This document shows positions 8,031 to 17,683 of a stretch of DNA of 64,000 nt, in pieces. Numbering within the stretch: the first letter of the stretch is position 1; each line of letters starts with the position of its first letter. The stretch is from assembly GCF_002964765.1 (NCBI RefSeq), contig NZ_PQCF01000032.1, forward strand, positions 310,001 through 374,000, given 5' to 3'. Source of the stretch: Pseudoalteromonas sp. T1lg88. GTDB taxonomy: Bacteria; Pseudomonadota; Gammaproteobacteria; Enterobacterales; Alteromonadaceae. Below the pieces are notes generated by a model. It saw only the letters and a list, made by a program, of their open reading frames with translations, ran no database searches and had not been told where the DNA came from. The translations under genes and the position numbers were made by a program.

Positions 8031-8828
8031 ATGGCTAAGTCAAGCAAGTATGTTTCCAAGACACCCGATGAAAACGGCGTGATCCACTGGAGCGATGAAG
8101 AAAACCAAATTTGGGCAGAACTGGTTGAGCGTCAACTGGCCTGTATCGAAGGCAAGGCGTGTGATGAGTACCTGGAAGGTTTAAAGAAAATTAACCTGCC
8201 ACATGATCGTATTCCGCAGTTGCATGAGCTGAACGAAGTACTAGAGCGTGAAACCGGCTGGCAGGTTGCCCCTGTACCAGCGCTTATCGACTTTGATGAG
8301 TTTTTCCGCCTGTTGGCCAACAAGCAATTCCCGGTAGCGACCTTTATTCGTACCCGTGAAGAGTTCGACTATCTGCAAGAGCCGGATATTTTCCACGAGA
8401 TCTTTGGTCACTGCGCCATGCTGACCAACCCGGATTTTGCCGAGTTTACTCATAAATACGGCCAGCTAGGCTATGCGGCGGATAAAAAAGACCGCGTATA
8501 TCTTGCGCGTCTATACTGGTTTACCGTTGAGTTTGGTCTAATGCAAACCGAAAAAGGTCTGCGTATTTACGGTGGCGGTATCTTATCGAGCCCGGGTGAG
8601 ACTCAGTATGTTTACGGTGATGAGCCGGAAATTAACCCAATGAATGTACAGGATGTGCTGCGCACGCCTTACAGAATCGATATTATGCAACCTGTTTACT
8701 ACACCATTAACTCTATCCATGATTTATTTGATATTTCTCAAATGGATTTAATGGCGTTAGTAGCTAAAGCAAAAGAATTAGGCTTGTTTGAGCCAAAATT
8801 TCCCCCTAAAGAAAAATTAGCAAGTTAA
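8031..8828 (+). CDS. phhA: Phenylalanine-4-hydroxylase
   Basis: Tetrahydropterin- and non-haem-iron-dependent enzyme that hydroxylates phenylalanine to tyrosine, the first step of aerobic Phe degradation. The iron triad is visible at His122 and His127 (FHEIFGHC) and Glu167 (FTVEFGL), matching characterised bacterial enzymes. The ATG at 8031 ([16 protein letters not shown]) gives 265 aa, the usual bacterial size. An in-frame ATG 45 nt upstream would add residues not seen in the family. phhB follows after 10 nt, so the pair forms an operon with its pterin-recycling partner. Regulation by a TyrR-like factor is plausible from an upstream box. Confidence 0.96.
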   Translation: MAKSSKYVSKTPDENGVIHWSDEENQIWAELVERQLACIEGKACDEYLEGLKKINLPHDRIPQLHELNEVLERETGWQVAPVPALIDFDEFFRLLANKQFPVATFIRTREEFDYLQEPDIFHEIFGHCAMLTNPDFAEFTHKYGQLGYAADKKDRVYLARLYWFTVEFGLMQTEKGLRIYGGGILSSPGETQYVYGDEPEINPMNVQDVLRTPYRIDIMQPVYYTINSIHDLFDISQMDLMALVAKAKELGLFEPKFPPKEKLAS

Positions 8829-8838
8829 GGAATTAGTA

Positions 8839-9183
8839 ATGTCTGAATTAAGCGCACAAAAATGTGAAGCGTGTCGTGCGGATGCGCCTAAGGTGTCAGA
8901 TGATGAATTGGCAGTATTGATCAGAGATATCCCTGAGTGGGTGCCTGAAGTACGTGATGGCATTATGCAGCTTGAGCGTGTATTTAAGTTCAAAAACTTC
9001 AAGCAAGCACTAGAGTTCACTAATCTAGTAGGCGCCATGGCTGAAGAAGAAGGTCACCACCCAGGTCTTCTGACCGAGTGGGGCAAGGTAACCATCACTT
9101 GGTGGTCACACTCTATTAAAGGTTTGCACAAGAATGATTTCATCTGTGCGGCCAAAACAGACGCGGTTTTTGCTGCTCTGTAA
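8839..9183 (+). CDS. phhB: Pterin-4a-carbinolamine dehydratase
   Basis: Dehydrates the 4a-hydroxytetrahydropterin released by PhhA, regenerating the cofactor. The 114-aa protein has the family core ([21 protein letters not shown], ...[35 protein letters not shown]), including the EEGHHP motif with active-site histidines. Start ATG 8839 lies 10 nt after the phhA stop with GGAATTAGT between. A terminator follows. Confidence 0.95.
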   Translation: MSELSAQKCEACRADAPKVSDDELAVLIRDIPEWVPEVRDGIMQLERVFKFKNFKQALEFTNLVGAMAEEEGHHPGLLTEWGKVTITWWSHSIKGLHKNDFICAAKTDAVFAAL

Positions 9184-9202
9184 TTAAATACTTCCGTGTT
9201 TG

Positions 9203-9239
9203 AGCCACCTCGCTACTTGTTAGCCAGGTGGCTTTTTTG
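9203..9239 (+). terminator. Intrinsic terminator after phhAB
   Basis: Stem AGCCACCT / AGGTGGCT with a 15-nt loop, then T6G and further T residues. Confidence 0.8.
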
Positions 9240-9350
9240 TTTTTCACATTGTGTTAAAGCAACTAAAAAGGGGCTCGCCGGCACATTATCCCCCCGTGTA
9301 TTGACCCCCTGTGATAGCGCCCAAGCATGTATCTTCAAATCGTTTGGGTA

Positions 9351-9356
9351 TATAAT
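9351..9356 (+). promoter_or_regulatory. Probable -10 element of apt-dnaX promoter
   Basis: Consensus TATAAT 35 nt upstream of the apt ATG. No good -35 hexamer is seen at the standard 16-18 nt spacing. Confidence 0.45.
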
Positions 9357-9390
9357 GCAGCGCTAAACAAAACAAAACATGAAATGAGTT

Positions 9391-9936
9391 ATGAGCGCTG
9401 CTGATCTTGATTACATCAAGCAATCCATTGCCACGGTTGCCGATTATCCTAAACCGGGCATTATGTTCCGTGACGTTACCAGCCTGTTAGCCGACCCCAA
9501 GGCATTACAACTGACCATAGATCACATGGTGAATAAGTATAAAGACCTGGGCTTTACCAAGATCATTGGTACCGAATCTCGTGGCTTTATCTTTGCCGCA
9601 CCTTTGGCTTATGTGTTAGGTGTGCCTTTTATTCCGGTGCGTAAGCCGGGCAAATTACCTCGTGCGGTCATTGCACAAAGCTACCAGTTAGAATATGGTG
9701 AAGATACCCTGGAGCTGCACCAAGACGCTATAGTGGCCGGTGATAAGGTATTGTTAGTTGATGATTTATTAGCAACTGGCGGCACCATTGAAGCCACCGC
9801 TAAACTCGTTGCCAAGCTTGGCGGCGAAGCAACACATGCTGCGTTTGTTGTCTCCTTACCTGATTTAGGTGGTGAGCAACGCGTGCGCCAACAGGGAATT
9901 GACGTATTTAAACTAGTCGAATTCGAAGGCGATTAA
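9391..9936 (+). CDS. apt: Adenine phosphoribosyltransferase
   Basis: Purine salvage enzyme making AMP from adenine and PRPP. The 181-aa protein contains the PRPP-binding motif [13 protein letters not shown] and the family stretches [15 protein letters not shown] and [15 protein letters not shown]. Length and N-terminus are typical. dnaX starts 3 nt after the stop, giving the apt-dnaX-ybaB-recR order known in enterobacteria and relatives; the first two genes are probably co-transcribed. Confidence 0.97.
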   Translation: MSAADLDYIKQSIATVADYPKPGIMFRDVTSLLADPKALQLTIDHMVNKYKDLGFTKIIGTESRGFIFAAPLAYVLGVPFIPVRKPGKLPRAVIAQSYQLEYGEDTLELHQDAIVAGDKVLLVDDLLATGGTIEATAKLVAKLGGEATHAAFVVSLPDLGGEQRVRQQGIDVFKLVEFEGD

Positions 9937-9939
9937 GCA

Positions 9940-12378
9940 ATGAGCTATCAGGTTCTGGCCAGGAAATGGCGACCGCAAACCTTTCACCAACTTGTTGGTC
10001 AAGACCATGTTAAACAAGCTTTGGTTAACGCGCTAAATGAGCAGCGTCTGCACCATGCCTATTTGTTTACCGGGACGCGAGGCGTGGGTAAAACCACCAT
10101 CGCCCGTATCTTTGCCAAGAGCCTGAACTGTGAGCAGGGCATTTCCGCTCAGCCCTGCGGCCAATGTAGCACCTGCTTAGATATCGAAGCGGGTAAGTAC
10201 ATAGATCTTATCGAAATCGATGCGGCATCGCGCACCAAGGTTGAAGACACGCGGGAAATCCTCGATAACGTGCAATATGCACCAACACGAGGTCAATTTA
10301 AGGTGTACCTTATCGATGAGGTGCACATGCTTTCCAAACACAGCTTTAACGCGCTGTTAAAGACTTTGGAAGAGCCCCCCGAACATGTGAAGTTCCTGCT
10401 GGCGACGACCGATCCGCAAAAATTACCGGTAACCATCTTATCTCGCTGTTTGCAGTTTAATTTAAGCGCCTTATCTGTACCGCAGATCAGCACCCAGCTG
10501 CAGCATATTCTTGGCCAGGAACAAATCCATTACGAAGACTCGGCACTGGCTGTATTGGCTAAGGCTGCCGACGGCAGTATGCGGGATGCCTTAAGTCTGA
10601 CCGATCAAGCCATAGCCCAAACCAATGGGCAGCTGGTGGAAGAAGCGGTCAAAGACATGCTCGGCCTGATGGATGTGCGTTTTGCCCAGCAGCTACTGAG
10701 TGCCGTGCTCCTGCACGATGGCGCCGAGCTGATGCAGCAAACCCGAGCCTTAGCGCAGCGTAACCCAAATTATGTTGCGGTGCTGGATGACTTATTAAAT
10801 CTGATGCATAGCATTCAGCTGACTCAGTTGGTGCCCAGCGCCGCGGCGCTTAGCGAGCGCGACGCCGAATACGTAAGTGCGGCGGCCCGCAGCGCCGACC
10901 CTCAGCATATTCACACTCTGTACCAATTGCTGTTAAGCGGTAAACGTGATTTGCAATGGAGCAGCTCACCACAGGTGGGCTTTGAAATGCTGATGTTACG
11001 TTTATTGGCCTTCGAGCCTGCGGCCTTGGCCTCCATGCCAACAGCGCCAGCGAATGTGGCCGAGATGGCCAGCCCTAAGGCCTCGGGTCAAGAGCAAGCG
11101 GCTAATTTGCGTGCCATGCTGGCCCGCAATAATAATGAGCTGGCCTCAGCGCCCAAGGCTGCTAAGCCAGAGCCTGTGTCTGCACCTGAAGTACCTTCTG
11201 CATCCTCTGCACCCACTGTAGAAATGGATGAGGAAGTGGCGCAGGAGCAAGAAGCGGCGGCGCAATTTGATGCCGTGCTACAACAGGCTCAAGAGTTAGG
11301 TTATCAGGGCGGCGAGCCAGCGGAGCCTAATACAGCAGAGCCTGGGTTCCAGCACCAAGCAGCGTTAGAGCAAGTACCTCAGGGTGCTGTTCAAGAACAA
11401 GACCAAGTGCAAGCGCAACCCCACATTGAGCAAATGCAGTCAGTAAGCGCTGAGCAAATGCAGCCAGTAAGCCCTGAGCAGGACAGTCAAGGTCAGGCGG
11501 CGCCGGCCGAGCAGCTGCATGCCTTGGAAGAGCAAACTCAATCGGCCATCGCCCGTATTCTGCAAAACCGTAAGCTGGCAACGCCTTCGGCAACGCCTTC
11601 GCCTGCAGCCGCAGCTGGCCAAAGGGCGCAAAGCCGCAATGAAGTGACCCAAGGCGGCGATGACCTAAAAAAGGCAGCGGCCCGGGGTGAGCGGGCCGAA
11701 CTAAGCGCATCACCAGGTTATTTTGATACCGCAGTAGCAACTGCAGTTGCCCCCGCAGTTGCCACGGCAGAGCCTGCTCAGCAACAGCAACAGCAACAGC
11801 AACAGCAAGAAGCGGCCAAGCGTAAGCAAACGCCGGCGCAGCGCCTGCTTGATAGGCATCAGCCGGATCCGCAAAAGCTGGCCCCTGAGCTGTTGCAACA
11901 GCTACAAGCACCGGTGACAAATGCCGAGGCGCAAGAGCAGCCTTTGGTGATCCCTGTGCCTGAGGGCTTTACCAGCAGTATCAGCGACATCAAATTCGCC
12001 CATCAGCAAGATGCCTGGGCGGCCTTGATAGACGAGATGAATTTAGGTGGGCGTACCCGTCAGTTTGCTTTGCAAAGCTGCTACCGTAAGGAACAAAATC
12101 AGGTGTTTTTGCAGGTCGACGCCAGTCAGCAACACCTGGATGGCCCGGCGTTGCGCGAACGCTTGGTGCAGTGTTTTAGCGAGCAACTGGGCGAGCCCAT
12201 AGAATTGCATATAGAGTTTAGCCCCGAGGTAGCGGGTACACCGAAACTGATCCAAGAAGCGCTCGACGCCCAGCGTTTGCAACAGGCGGTGGCGGCCATG
12301 CACAGCGATCACAATGTGCAGCGCTTAATGACGCAATTTTCGGCGAACCTTGATGAAAACTCGGTGCAGCCATTGTAA
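9940..12378 (+). CDS. dnaX: DNA polymerase III subunits tau and gamma
   Basis: Clamp-loader ATPase of the replisome. Walker A GTRGVGKT is at residues 45-52, zinc-binding cysteines at 64, 73, 76 and 79, and the DEVHMLSKHSFNALLKTLEEPP segment follows (Walker B and SRC region). Domains I-III end near residue 370; a long low-complexity Gln/Ala/Pro/Glu-rich linker runs to about 670, then the tau-specific C-terminal domains. At 812 aa it is much longer than E. coli tau (643 aa), mainly in this linker, which includes five CAGCAA units (10 Gln). A programmed -1 frameshift signal at codons 577-578 should yield a 583-aa gamma form. Starts 3 nt after apt. Confidence 0.97.
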   Translation: MSYQVLARKWRPQTFHQLVGQDHVKQALVNALNEQRLHHAYLFTGTRGVGKTTIARIFAKSLNCEQGISAQPCGQCSTCLDIEAGKYIDLIEIDAASRTKVEDTREILDNVQYAPTRGQFKVYLIDEVHMLSKHSFNALLKTLEEPPEHVKFLLATTDPQKLPVTILSRCLQFNLSALSVPQISTQLQHILGQEQIHYEDSALAVLAKAADGSMRDALSLTDQAIAQTNGQLVEEAVKDMLGLMDVRFAQQLLSAVLLHDGAELMQQTRALAQRNPNYVAVLDDLLNLMHSIQLTQLVPSAAALSERDAEYVSAAARSADPQHIHTLYQLLLSGKRDLQWSSSPQVGFEMLMLRLLAFEPAALASMPTAPANVAEMASPKASGQEQAANLRAMLARNNNELASAPKAAKPEPVSAPEVPSASSAPTVEMDEEVAQEQEAAAQFDAVLQQAQELGYQGGEPAEPNTAEPGFQHQAALEQVPQGAVQEQDQVQAQPHIEQMQSVSAEQMQPVSPEQDSQGQAAPAEQLHALEEQTQSAIARILQNRKLATPSATPSPAAAAGQRAQSRNEVTQGGDDLKKAAARGERAELSASPGYFDTAVATAVAPAVATAEPAQQQQQQQQQQEAAKRKQTPAQRLLDRHQPDPQKLAPELLQQLQAPVTNAEAQEQPLVIPVPEGFTSSISDIKFAHQQDAWAALIDEMNLGGRTRQFALQSCYRKEQNQVFLQVDASQQHLDGPALRERLVQCFSEQLGEPIELHIEFSPEVAGTPKLIQEALDAQRLQQAVAAMHSDHNVQRLMTQFSANLDENSVQPL
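11667..11698 (+). promoter_or_regulatory. Programmed -1 ribosomal frameshift signal (gamma subunit)
   Basis: Slippery heptamer A-AAA-AAG (11667-11673) in zero frame (CTA AAA AAG), 4-nt spacer, then a perfect 7-bp hairpin CGGCCCG / CGGGCCG (11678-11698) with loop GGGTGAG. A Shine-Dalgarno-like AAGGCGG lies 9-15 nt upstream. After slippage the -1 frame reads GGC AGC GGC CCG GGG then TGA (11688-11690), inside the hairpin loop. Architecture equals that of E. coli dnaX. Confidence 0.88.
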
Positions 12379-12434
12379 TTTTTCCTCGCTGGCCTTATCT
12401 TTGCCAGCATAGATTTAAATGAAGAGAGAACACT

Positions 12435-12761
12435 ATGTTTAAAGGTGGAATGGGTAACATGATGAAGCAAGCGCAGATGATGCAAGAGCGCATGCAAAAA
12501 GCCCAAGAAGAAATCGCAAACTTAGAAGTAACAGGTGAAGCCGGTGCCGGCCTGGTTAAAGTAACCATGCTGGGTAGCCACAATGTACGTCGCGTTGAGC
12601 TAGATGAGAGCTTGATGGAAGACGACAAGGACATGATTGAAGACTTGCTTGCCGCGGCCTGTAACGACGCCGTACGTCGTGTAGCCGAAGAAAGCCAAAA
12701 ACGCATGTCAGAAGTAACCGGTGGTATGAATCTACCTCCTGGCTTCAAAATGCCGTTCTAA
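12435..12761 (+). CDS. ybaB: Nucleoid-associated protein YbaB/EbfC family
   Basis: Small dimeric DNA-binding protein that coats or bends DNA; found between dnaX and recR in many bacteria. The 108-aa product has the family features [38 protein letters not shown] and a C-terminus rich in Pro and Met ([13 protein letters not shown]). A strong GAAGAGAG precedes the ATG. It lies 56 nt after dnaX and is followed by a terminator, so unlike E. coli it is not directly joined to recR. Confidence 0.95.
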   Translation: MFKGGMGNMMKQAQMMQERMQKAQEEIANLEVTGEAGAGLVKVTMLGSHNVRRVELDESLMEDDKDMIEDLLAAACNDAVRRVAEESQKRMSEVTGGMNLPPGFKMPF

Positions 12762-12781
12762 TAAAGAACCATATAAAAATT

Positions 12782-12806
12782 AGCGCCTTATGGCGCTATT
12801 TTTTTG
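12782..12806 (+). terminator. Intrinsic terminator after ybaB
   Basis: Stem TAGCGCC / GGCGCTA, loop TTAT, followed by T7. Confidence 0.9.
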
Positions 12807-12896
12807 TCCATTAGTCCCTAAGACCAATACTCACATGTACCCCGATGTTTTATCATTGGCATCACCATAAAAAACCAAGAGAAAGGATACTCAGCT

Positions 12897-13685
12897 ATGA
12901 AGTTCAAACTAACCCCAATTTTAATGACGACGACACTGCTTGCGCTTGGTGTGACGCACGTTCAAGCCGACGACCGAAGCTTGAAAGCCCTCCAGGCAAT
13001 CGAAGAATATAAAGTCCCCTATAAACGTATGATTGAGGACGGTGGCGAATTCTTTTGCCCGGATGCGGATGGGGAAGGAAGCCTAAGCAAATATGCCAGT
13101 TGCGAGGAGTATTCAGCCTTGATCAAGCGCGGTTGCTATGGCAAATCACGAGAGGAATTTGGCCGGGAACTCGTCTACGGTGCAGCGTGCGCCGAGTTGA
13201 CCCTGCTTGATCAGGTCAAGGTGGCCAAGGAAAATCATTTTGATATGGACTCTGCCAATTGGTGGCACCATATTCCCGCCAGCATCATTCCATTACCAGG
13301 TGGGATTGAGAGCGACGAAATGAAGCAGCAAGCACAACGTGAGCTTGAAACCCTAGTTAAAGGCAAGACCCTAGGTGAGCTCTCGCTTGTTAATAACAAA
13401 AGTAACCCACGCTTGTTTGAGACCGTGCTTGGCTCACACACGCGAGAGTGTGGCGTGGTCAAGGATACGTTTAAATTGTTTGTGCAATTAATCGCCGACT
13501 TTAACGGCGATGGCAAGGCCGACTTGCTGCTGAGCGGCACTCGCGATAACCTTTCCGATGATTGCCCTTTAAATGCCTACAAAGAGGGTGGTGGCTCGAC
13601 CACTTTCTTGTATGAGAAACACAGTGCTCAGTCAGAACTTAAAGTTACGCCATATCAAGAGCTAATCGAGTCGGCCTCAAACTAG
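12897..13685 (+). CDS. Secreted protein of unknown function, Cys-rich
   Basis: Not recognised. A 262-aa protein with a clear Sec signal peptide (MKFKLTPILMTTTLLALGVTHVQA, cleavage before DD). The mature part has about eight cysteines, several in close groups (FFCPDADGEG...YASCEEY...RGCYG), suggesting periplasmic disulphides. Near the C-terminus is FNGDGKADLLLSG, a calcium-loop-like motif of the kind seen in FG-GAP and dockerin-like repeats. A good AGAAAGGA ribosome site precedes the ATG. It has a terminator upstream and is inserted between ybaB and recR, which are normally adjacent, so it is an accessory gene in a conserved cluster. No function is proposed. Confidence 0.8.
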   Translation: MKFKLTPILMTTTLLALGVTHVQADDRSLKALQAIEEYKVPYKRMIEDGGEFFCPDADGEGSLSKYASCEEYSALIKRGCYGKSREEFGRELVYGAACAELTLLDQVKVAKENHFDMDSANWWHHIPASIIPLPGGIESDEMKQQAQRELETLVKGKTLGELSLVNNKSNPRLFETVLGSHTRECGVVKDTFKLFVQLIADFNGDGKADLLLSGTRDNLSDDCPLNAYKEGGGSTTFLYEKHSAQSELKVTPYQELIESASN

Positions 13686-13785
13686 GGCTAACAACTCCCT
13701 TATACTTTTGCGCTTGGCTTTGGTACCTTAACGCCACATAATAGAGCGCTGAATTACACAGTGTCGCAGCTTAATCGGAATTTAC

Positions 13786-14397
13786 ATGCAGCTTTCGCCA
13801 AAATTAACTCAACTTGTTGATGCTTTGCGTTGTTTACCGGGCATAGGCCCGAAATCGGCTCAGCGGATTGCCTTTCACTTATTGGAGCGTGACCGTGAGG
13901 GCGGCAGCCAATTGGGGGCTGCGTTAAGCCAGGCCATGGTGGATATTGGTCATTGCAACAGTTGTCGTACTTTTACCGAGCAAGAGCAGTGCGAGCTGTG
14001 CGGTAATATTAAACGCCAGGATTCCGGCTTGCTGTGTGTGGTGGAATCGCCCAGCGACGTATTAGCAGTGGAGCAAACCGGGCACTATCAGGGCCTGTAC
14101 TTTGTATTAATGGGTCACTTGTCACCCCTTGATGGCATAGGCCCAAAAGAAATTGGCCTGGATGTGCTCGAGCAAAAACTGGCTGCGGGAGGGATCAACG
14201 AGGTGATCCTGGCGACTAACCCGACGGTAGAGGGCGAGACCACAGCCCATTATATTGCCGAGCTGTGTAAGCAATACCAGGTGGGCGCATCGCGTATCGC
14301 TCATGGCGTGCCTGTCGGTGGCGAATTAGACCTGGTGGATGGCATGACCTTATCCCATGCCTTTAACGGTCGTAAGCAGGTCACCTTTGACGATTGA
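13786..14397 (+). CDS. recR: Recombination mediator protein RecR
   Basis: RecFOR pathway protein that helps load RecA on gapped DNA. The 203-aa product shows the N-terminal helix-hairpin-helix ([20 protein letters not shown]), a four-cysteine zinc finger ([16 protein letters not shown]) and the Toprim domain beginning [18 protein letters not shown]. Length is typical. A terminator follows, then the htpG heat-shock promoter. Confidence 0.97.
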   Translation: MQLSPKLTQLVDALRCLPGIGPKSAQRIAFHLLERDREGGSQLGAALSQAMVDIGHCNSCRTFTEQEQCELCGNIKRQDSGLLCVVESPSDVLAVEQTGHYQGLYFVLMGHLSPLDGIGPKEIGLDVLEQKLAAGGINEVILATNPTVEGETTAHYIAELCKQYQVGASRIAHGVPVGGELDLVDGMTLSHAFNGRKQVTFDD

Positions 14398-14414
14398 TTT
14401 GCTCTAAAATCCAG

Positions 14415-14442
14415 CAAAAAGGCGCCTTTTGGCGCTTTTTTC
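14415..14442 (+). terminator. Intrinsic terminator after recR
   Basis: A-rich arm then GCGCC / GGCGC stem around TTTT, followed by T6; the A5 and T6 arms can extend the stem. Confidence 0.85.
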
Positions 14443-14453
14443 GTTTTTTCTCT

Positions 14454-14482
14454 CTTGAATCCCAACCGCATCACCCCATATA
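14454..14482 (+). promoter_or_regulatory. Sigma32-type heat-shock promoter of htpG
   Basis: CTTGAAT (14454-14460), 13-nt spacer, CCCCATATA (14474-14482): nearly identical to the RpoH consensus CTTGAAA-N13-15-CCCCATNTA. Predicted start about 14489, some 50 nt before the htpG ATG. Confidence 0.85.
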
Positions 14483-14541
14483 CAAGAGCATATCTGGTTA
14501 TCAACCTACTCAGTTGAACCTGTTTGCTAACGGAGAGAGAA

Positions 14542-16458
14542 ATGACAGCAACATCAGAAAAAGAAACGCTTGGCTTTCAGACTGAAGTAAAGCAACTGCT
14601 TAACTTAATGATCCACTCTTTGTATTCAAACAAAGAGATTTTCCTGCGTGAGCTGGTATCGAATGCTTCTGATGCCGCAGATAAACTGCGCTTTCTAGCC
14701 CTTGAAAATGGCGACCTGTACGAAGGCGATGCAGAACTCAAGGTGCGTATCAGCGCCGATAAGGACAAGGGCACGGTAACCATTGCCGATAATGGTATCG
14801 GTATGACCCGTGATGAAGTGATCAGCGCCTTAGGCACCATTGCTAAATCAGGCACCGCAGAATTTTTCAAAAACCTGACCGGCGACCAAGCCAAAGACTC
14901 GCAGCTGATCGGTCAATTCGGTGTGGGTTTCTACTCGGCCTTTATCGTGGCCGACAAAGTAACCGTGCGCACGCGCAAAGCCGGTGAAACGCACGCTATC
15001 GAGTGGGAATCAAAAGGCGAGGGCGATTACACCCTGGCCGAGATCGACAAAGACAGCCGTGGTACCGAAATCATCCTGCACCTGCGCGACGATGAAAAAG
15101 AGTTCCTCGATGATTTCCGCCTGCGCGGCATCGTTAATAAATACTCAGATCATATCGCCATTCCGGTAGAGATGTACCGTGAGCCAGTGCCAGAATCAGA
15201 AGGCCCGGATGGCGAGAAAATCGAAGCACAACCGGGTCACTGGGAAGCCATCAATAAGGCAGAGGCGCTGTGGACTCGTGATAAGTCAGAGATCAGCGAT
15301 GAAGAATACCAGGAGTTTTACAAGCATGTAGGTCACGACTGGGAAGAGCCGCTGACCTGGGCACACAACAAGGTGGAAGGTAAAACCGAATACACCAGCT
15401 TGCTGTACATTCCTAAGCGTGCCCCCTTTGATATGTATAACCGCGAGCGTCAAAGCGGCTTAAAGCTTTACGTACAACGCGTATTTATCATGGATGACGC
15501 CGAGCAGTTTATGCCAAGCTACCTGCGTTTCGTAAAAGGTCTGCTGGACTCGAACGATCTGCCGCTAAACGTGTCCCGTGAGATTCTACAAGACAACAAG
15601 ATCACCCAAACAATTCGTAAGGGCTGTACGTCTCGCGTGTTGAAAATGCTGGATCGCATGGGTAAGAACAAACCGCAAGAGTATCAAACCTTCTGGGATG
15701 AGTTCGGTAGCGTTATCAAAGAAGGTCCGGCGGAAGACATGGCGAATAAAGAAGCCATTGCCAAGCTGTTGCGCTTTGCTTCAACACACACGGACGAAGC
15801 GACGCAGAATGTGTCGCTTGAGCAGTACATCGAGCGCATGAGCGAAGGCCAGGACAAGATTTACTACGTGGTGGCCGACAGCTTTGAGGCGGCGAAGAAC
15901 TCGCCACACCTTGAGATCTTCCGCAAGAAGGGCATCGAAGTCTTGCTACTGAGCGACCGTGTTGACGAGTGGATGATGAGCCACCTCACCGAGTTCCAAG
16001 ACAAGCAGTTCCAGTCGATCACCCGCGGTGATTTGGACTTAGGTGACCTTGACGACGAAGAGAGTAAAAAGGCCCAAGAAGAGTCTGAGAAGGAAGTGGA
16101 AGGCTTGCTTGAGCGCATTAAAACGGCGCTGGGCGATAAGGTCAAGGAAGTACGCTTTACCCATCGCCTAACGGACTCACCGGCCTGTGTGGTTGCCGAT
16201 GAGCACGATATGAGCTCACAGATGATCAAGCTTATGGAGTCCGTCGGTCAAAAGGTGCCGGAAACCAAGCCTGTGTTCGAACTAAACCCTGAGCACCAGT
16301 TGGTTAAGCACCTTAACAATGAGCAGGACGAAGACAAGTTCACTCAGTGGTCAGAGGTACTGCTGGACCAGGCCTTGCTTGCCGAGCGCGGCAGCTTAAA
16401 AGACCCGGCCGGATTTGTAACCCGCTTGAATAAGCTGATGCTGGATTTAAGCAAGTAA
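14542..16458 (+). CDS. htpG: Molecular chaperone HtpG (Hsp90)
   Basis: ATP-dependent cytosolic chaperone. The GHKL ATPase N-domain shows [14 protein letters not shown] (ATP/Mg-binding Asn), [11 protein letters not shown] and [11 protein letters not shown]; middle and C-terminal dimerisation domains follow to 638 aa, normal for bacterial Hsp90. ATG 14542 is preferred over an upstream in-frame TTG (14524) because GGAGAGAG sits just before it and [20 protein letters not shown] fits family N-termini. Expression should be heat-inducible from the upstream sigma32-type promoter. Terminators flank it, so it is probably monocistronic. Confidence 0.97.
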   Translation: MTATSEKETLGFQTEVKQLLNLMIHSLYSNKEIFLRELVSNASDAADKLRFLALENGDLYEGDAELKVRISADKDKGTVTIADNGIGMTRDEVISALGTIAKSGTAEFFKNLTGDQAKDSQLIGQFGVGFYSAFIVADKVTVRTRKAGETHAIEWESKGEGDYTLAEIDKDSRGTEIILHLRDDEKEFLDDFRLRGIVNKYSDHIAIPVEMYREPVPESEGPDGEKIEAQPGHWEAINKAEALWTRDKSEISDEEYQEFYKHVGHDWEEPLTWAHNKVEGKTEYTSLLYIPKRAPFDMYNRERQSGLKLYVQRVFIMDDAEQFMPSYLRFVKGLLDSNDLPLNVSREILQDNKITQTIRKGCTSRVLKMLDRMGKNKPQEYQTFWDEFGSVIKEGPAEDMANKEAIAKLLRFASTHTDEATQNVSLEQYIERMSEGQDKIYYVVADSFEAAKNSPHLEIFRKKGIEVLLLSDRVDEWMMSHLTEFQDKQFQSITRGDLDLGDLDDEESKKAQEESEKEVEGLLERIKTALGDKVKEVRFTHRLTDSPACVVADEHDMSSQMIKLMESVGQKVPETKPVFELNPEHQLVKHLNNEQDEDKFTQWSEVLLDQALLAERGSLKDPAGFVTRLNKLMLDLSK

Positions 16459-16481
16459 CAGGTAAAAAAATCCCAACTTTG

Positions 16482-16511
16482 AGCCCGAGCTAACCACTCG
16501 GGCTTTTTTTA
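16482..16511 (+). terminator. Intrinsic terminator after htpG
   Basis: Perfect 8-bp stem AGCCCGAG / CTCGGGCT, loop CTAACCA, then T6. Confidence 0.9.
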
Positions 16512-16621
16512 TGCCTGCAACTCGTTGCGGAAAAAAGGAAAACGCTTTATCGCAAGTGCTTGCGCCCGTTAGGAAGAATGCGCATAGTGGAATGCTCTTA
16601 TTTCCATCATTAGAGCAAGAT

Positions 16622-17655
16622 ATGAAATCGTCTTTACTCGGTGCCTTGGCACTTCTTAGTCTTTCTTCTTTTTCGTCGCTAGCCGATACCCCTGCGAATC
16701 CCATAGCCATCGCCATTCACGGCGGTGCCGGGACCATTGAAAAGGCACGCTTTACGCCGGAGCAAGAAAAGGCGTATCGCGCCAAATTGAGCGAAGCGGT
16801 GGAAGCAGGCTATGCGGTGTTAGACCAAGGGGGCGCCAGTCTGGATGCCATCAATGCGGCCATTAATGTGCTGGAGAATTCCCCTTACTTTAACGCCGGT
16901 AAAGGCGCGGTGTACACCTACGAGGGTGAGCATGAGCTCGATGCCTCGATTATGGATGGTCGTACCCGTGCAGCGGGCGCCGTAGCCGGAGTCAAACATA
17001 TTGAAAACCCCATCGATTTAGCTCGTCTGGTGATGACCAATTCTGTGCATGTGATGTTAAGTGGAGAAGGGGCGGAAGAGTTTGCCCAGCAGCAGGGTAT
17101 GAAGTTGGTGGAAAACAGTGTGTTTGATACCGAGCACCGTTATGAGGCGCTACTTAAAGCCAAGGAAAAGCTGGATAAGGCCAAATCGGCCACCAAGGAT
17201 TATCAGGCCCTGCATCAGGCATTGCCAAGCCAATACAAGATGGGTACGGTCGGTGCTGTTGCCCTCGATAGCCACGGCAATATCGCCGCAGGCACGAGCA
17301 CCGGCGGTATGACGGCCAAGCGCTTTGGCCGCATTGGTGATTCACCGGTAATAGGCGCAGGTACCTTTGCCGATAATGCCTCCTGTGCGGTATCGGCCAC
17401 GGGGCATGGTGAGTACTTTATTCGTTATCAGGTGGCGAGTGATATTTGTGCTCGAGTGCAATACCAAGGCAAGAGCATTGAGCAGGCCGGTAACGAGGTG
17501 ATCTTTGGGCCCATGTTCGAAGCCGGTGGCACAGGCGGGGTGATCATAGTCGATGCCAAGGGCAACATCAGCATGCCGTTTAATACGGCGGTATGTATCG
17601 CGCCAGTAAGAGCAGTACAACCCCAACCTATGTGGCTATTTTTAAAGACGAATAA
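16622..17655 (+). pseudogene. iaaA: Periplasmic isoaspartyl peptidase/L-asparaginase, 3' frameshift
   Basis: Ntn-hydrolase of the plant-type asparaginase family, which cleaves isoaspartyl dipeptides and asparagine after self-processing. ATG 16622 starts a signal peptide (MKSSLLGALALLSLSSFSSLA), followed by IHGGAGTI, FNAGKGAVYT and the autocleavage/nucleophile region MGTVGAVALD with GTSTGG. Near the end the frame breaks: after MPFNT (17573-17586) the family C-terminus GGMYRASKSS...AIFKDE and a TAA at 17653-17655 are in the neighbouring frame. Restoring one base at about 17585-17588 gives 344 aa. As given, the frame instead runs on into the CBS gene as a 549-aa open frame. This is either a real inactivating or altering mutation or a sequence error. 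Confidence 0.82.
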
Positions 17656-17683
17656 TTACTCCCCTAGCTACGCAAAAATCCTG

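Noticed and set aside
11779-11808. Short tandem repeat considered as a repeat array or CRISPR-like feature.
   Set aside because: It is an in-frame CAGCAA run encoding Gln, with no spacers.
11327-11920. Minus-strand open frame of 197 codons inside dnaX.
   Set aside because: It is low complexity (Ala/Leu/Pro) and arises from the Gln/Ala-rich dnaX linker in the antisense direction.
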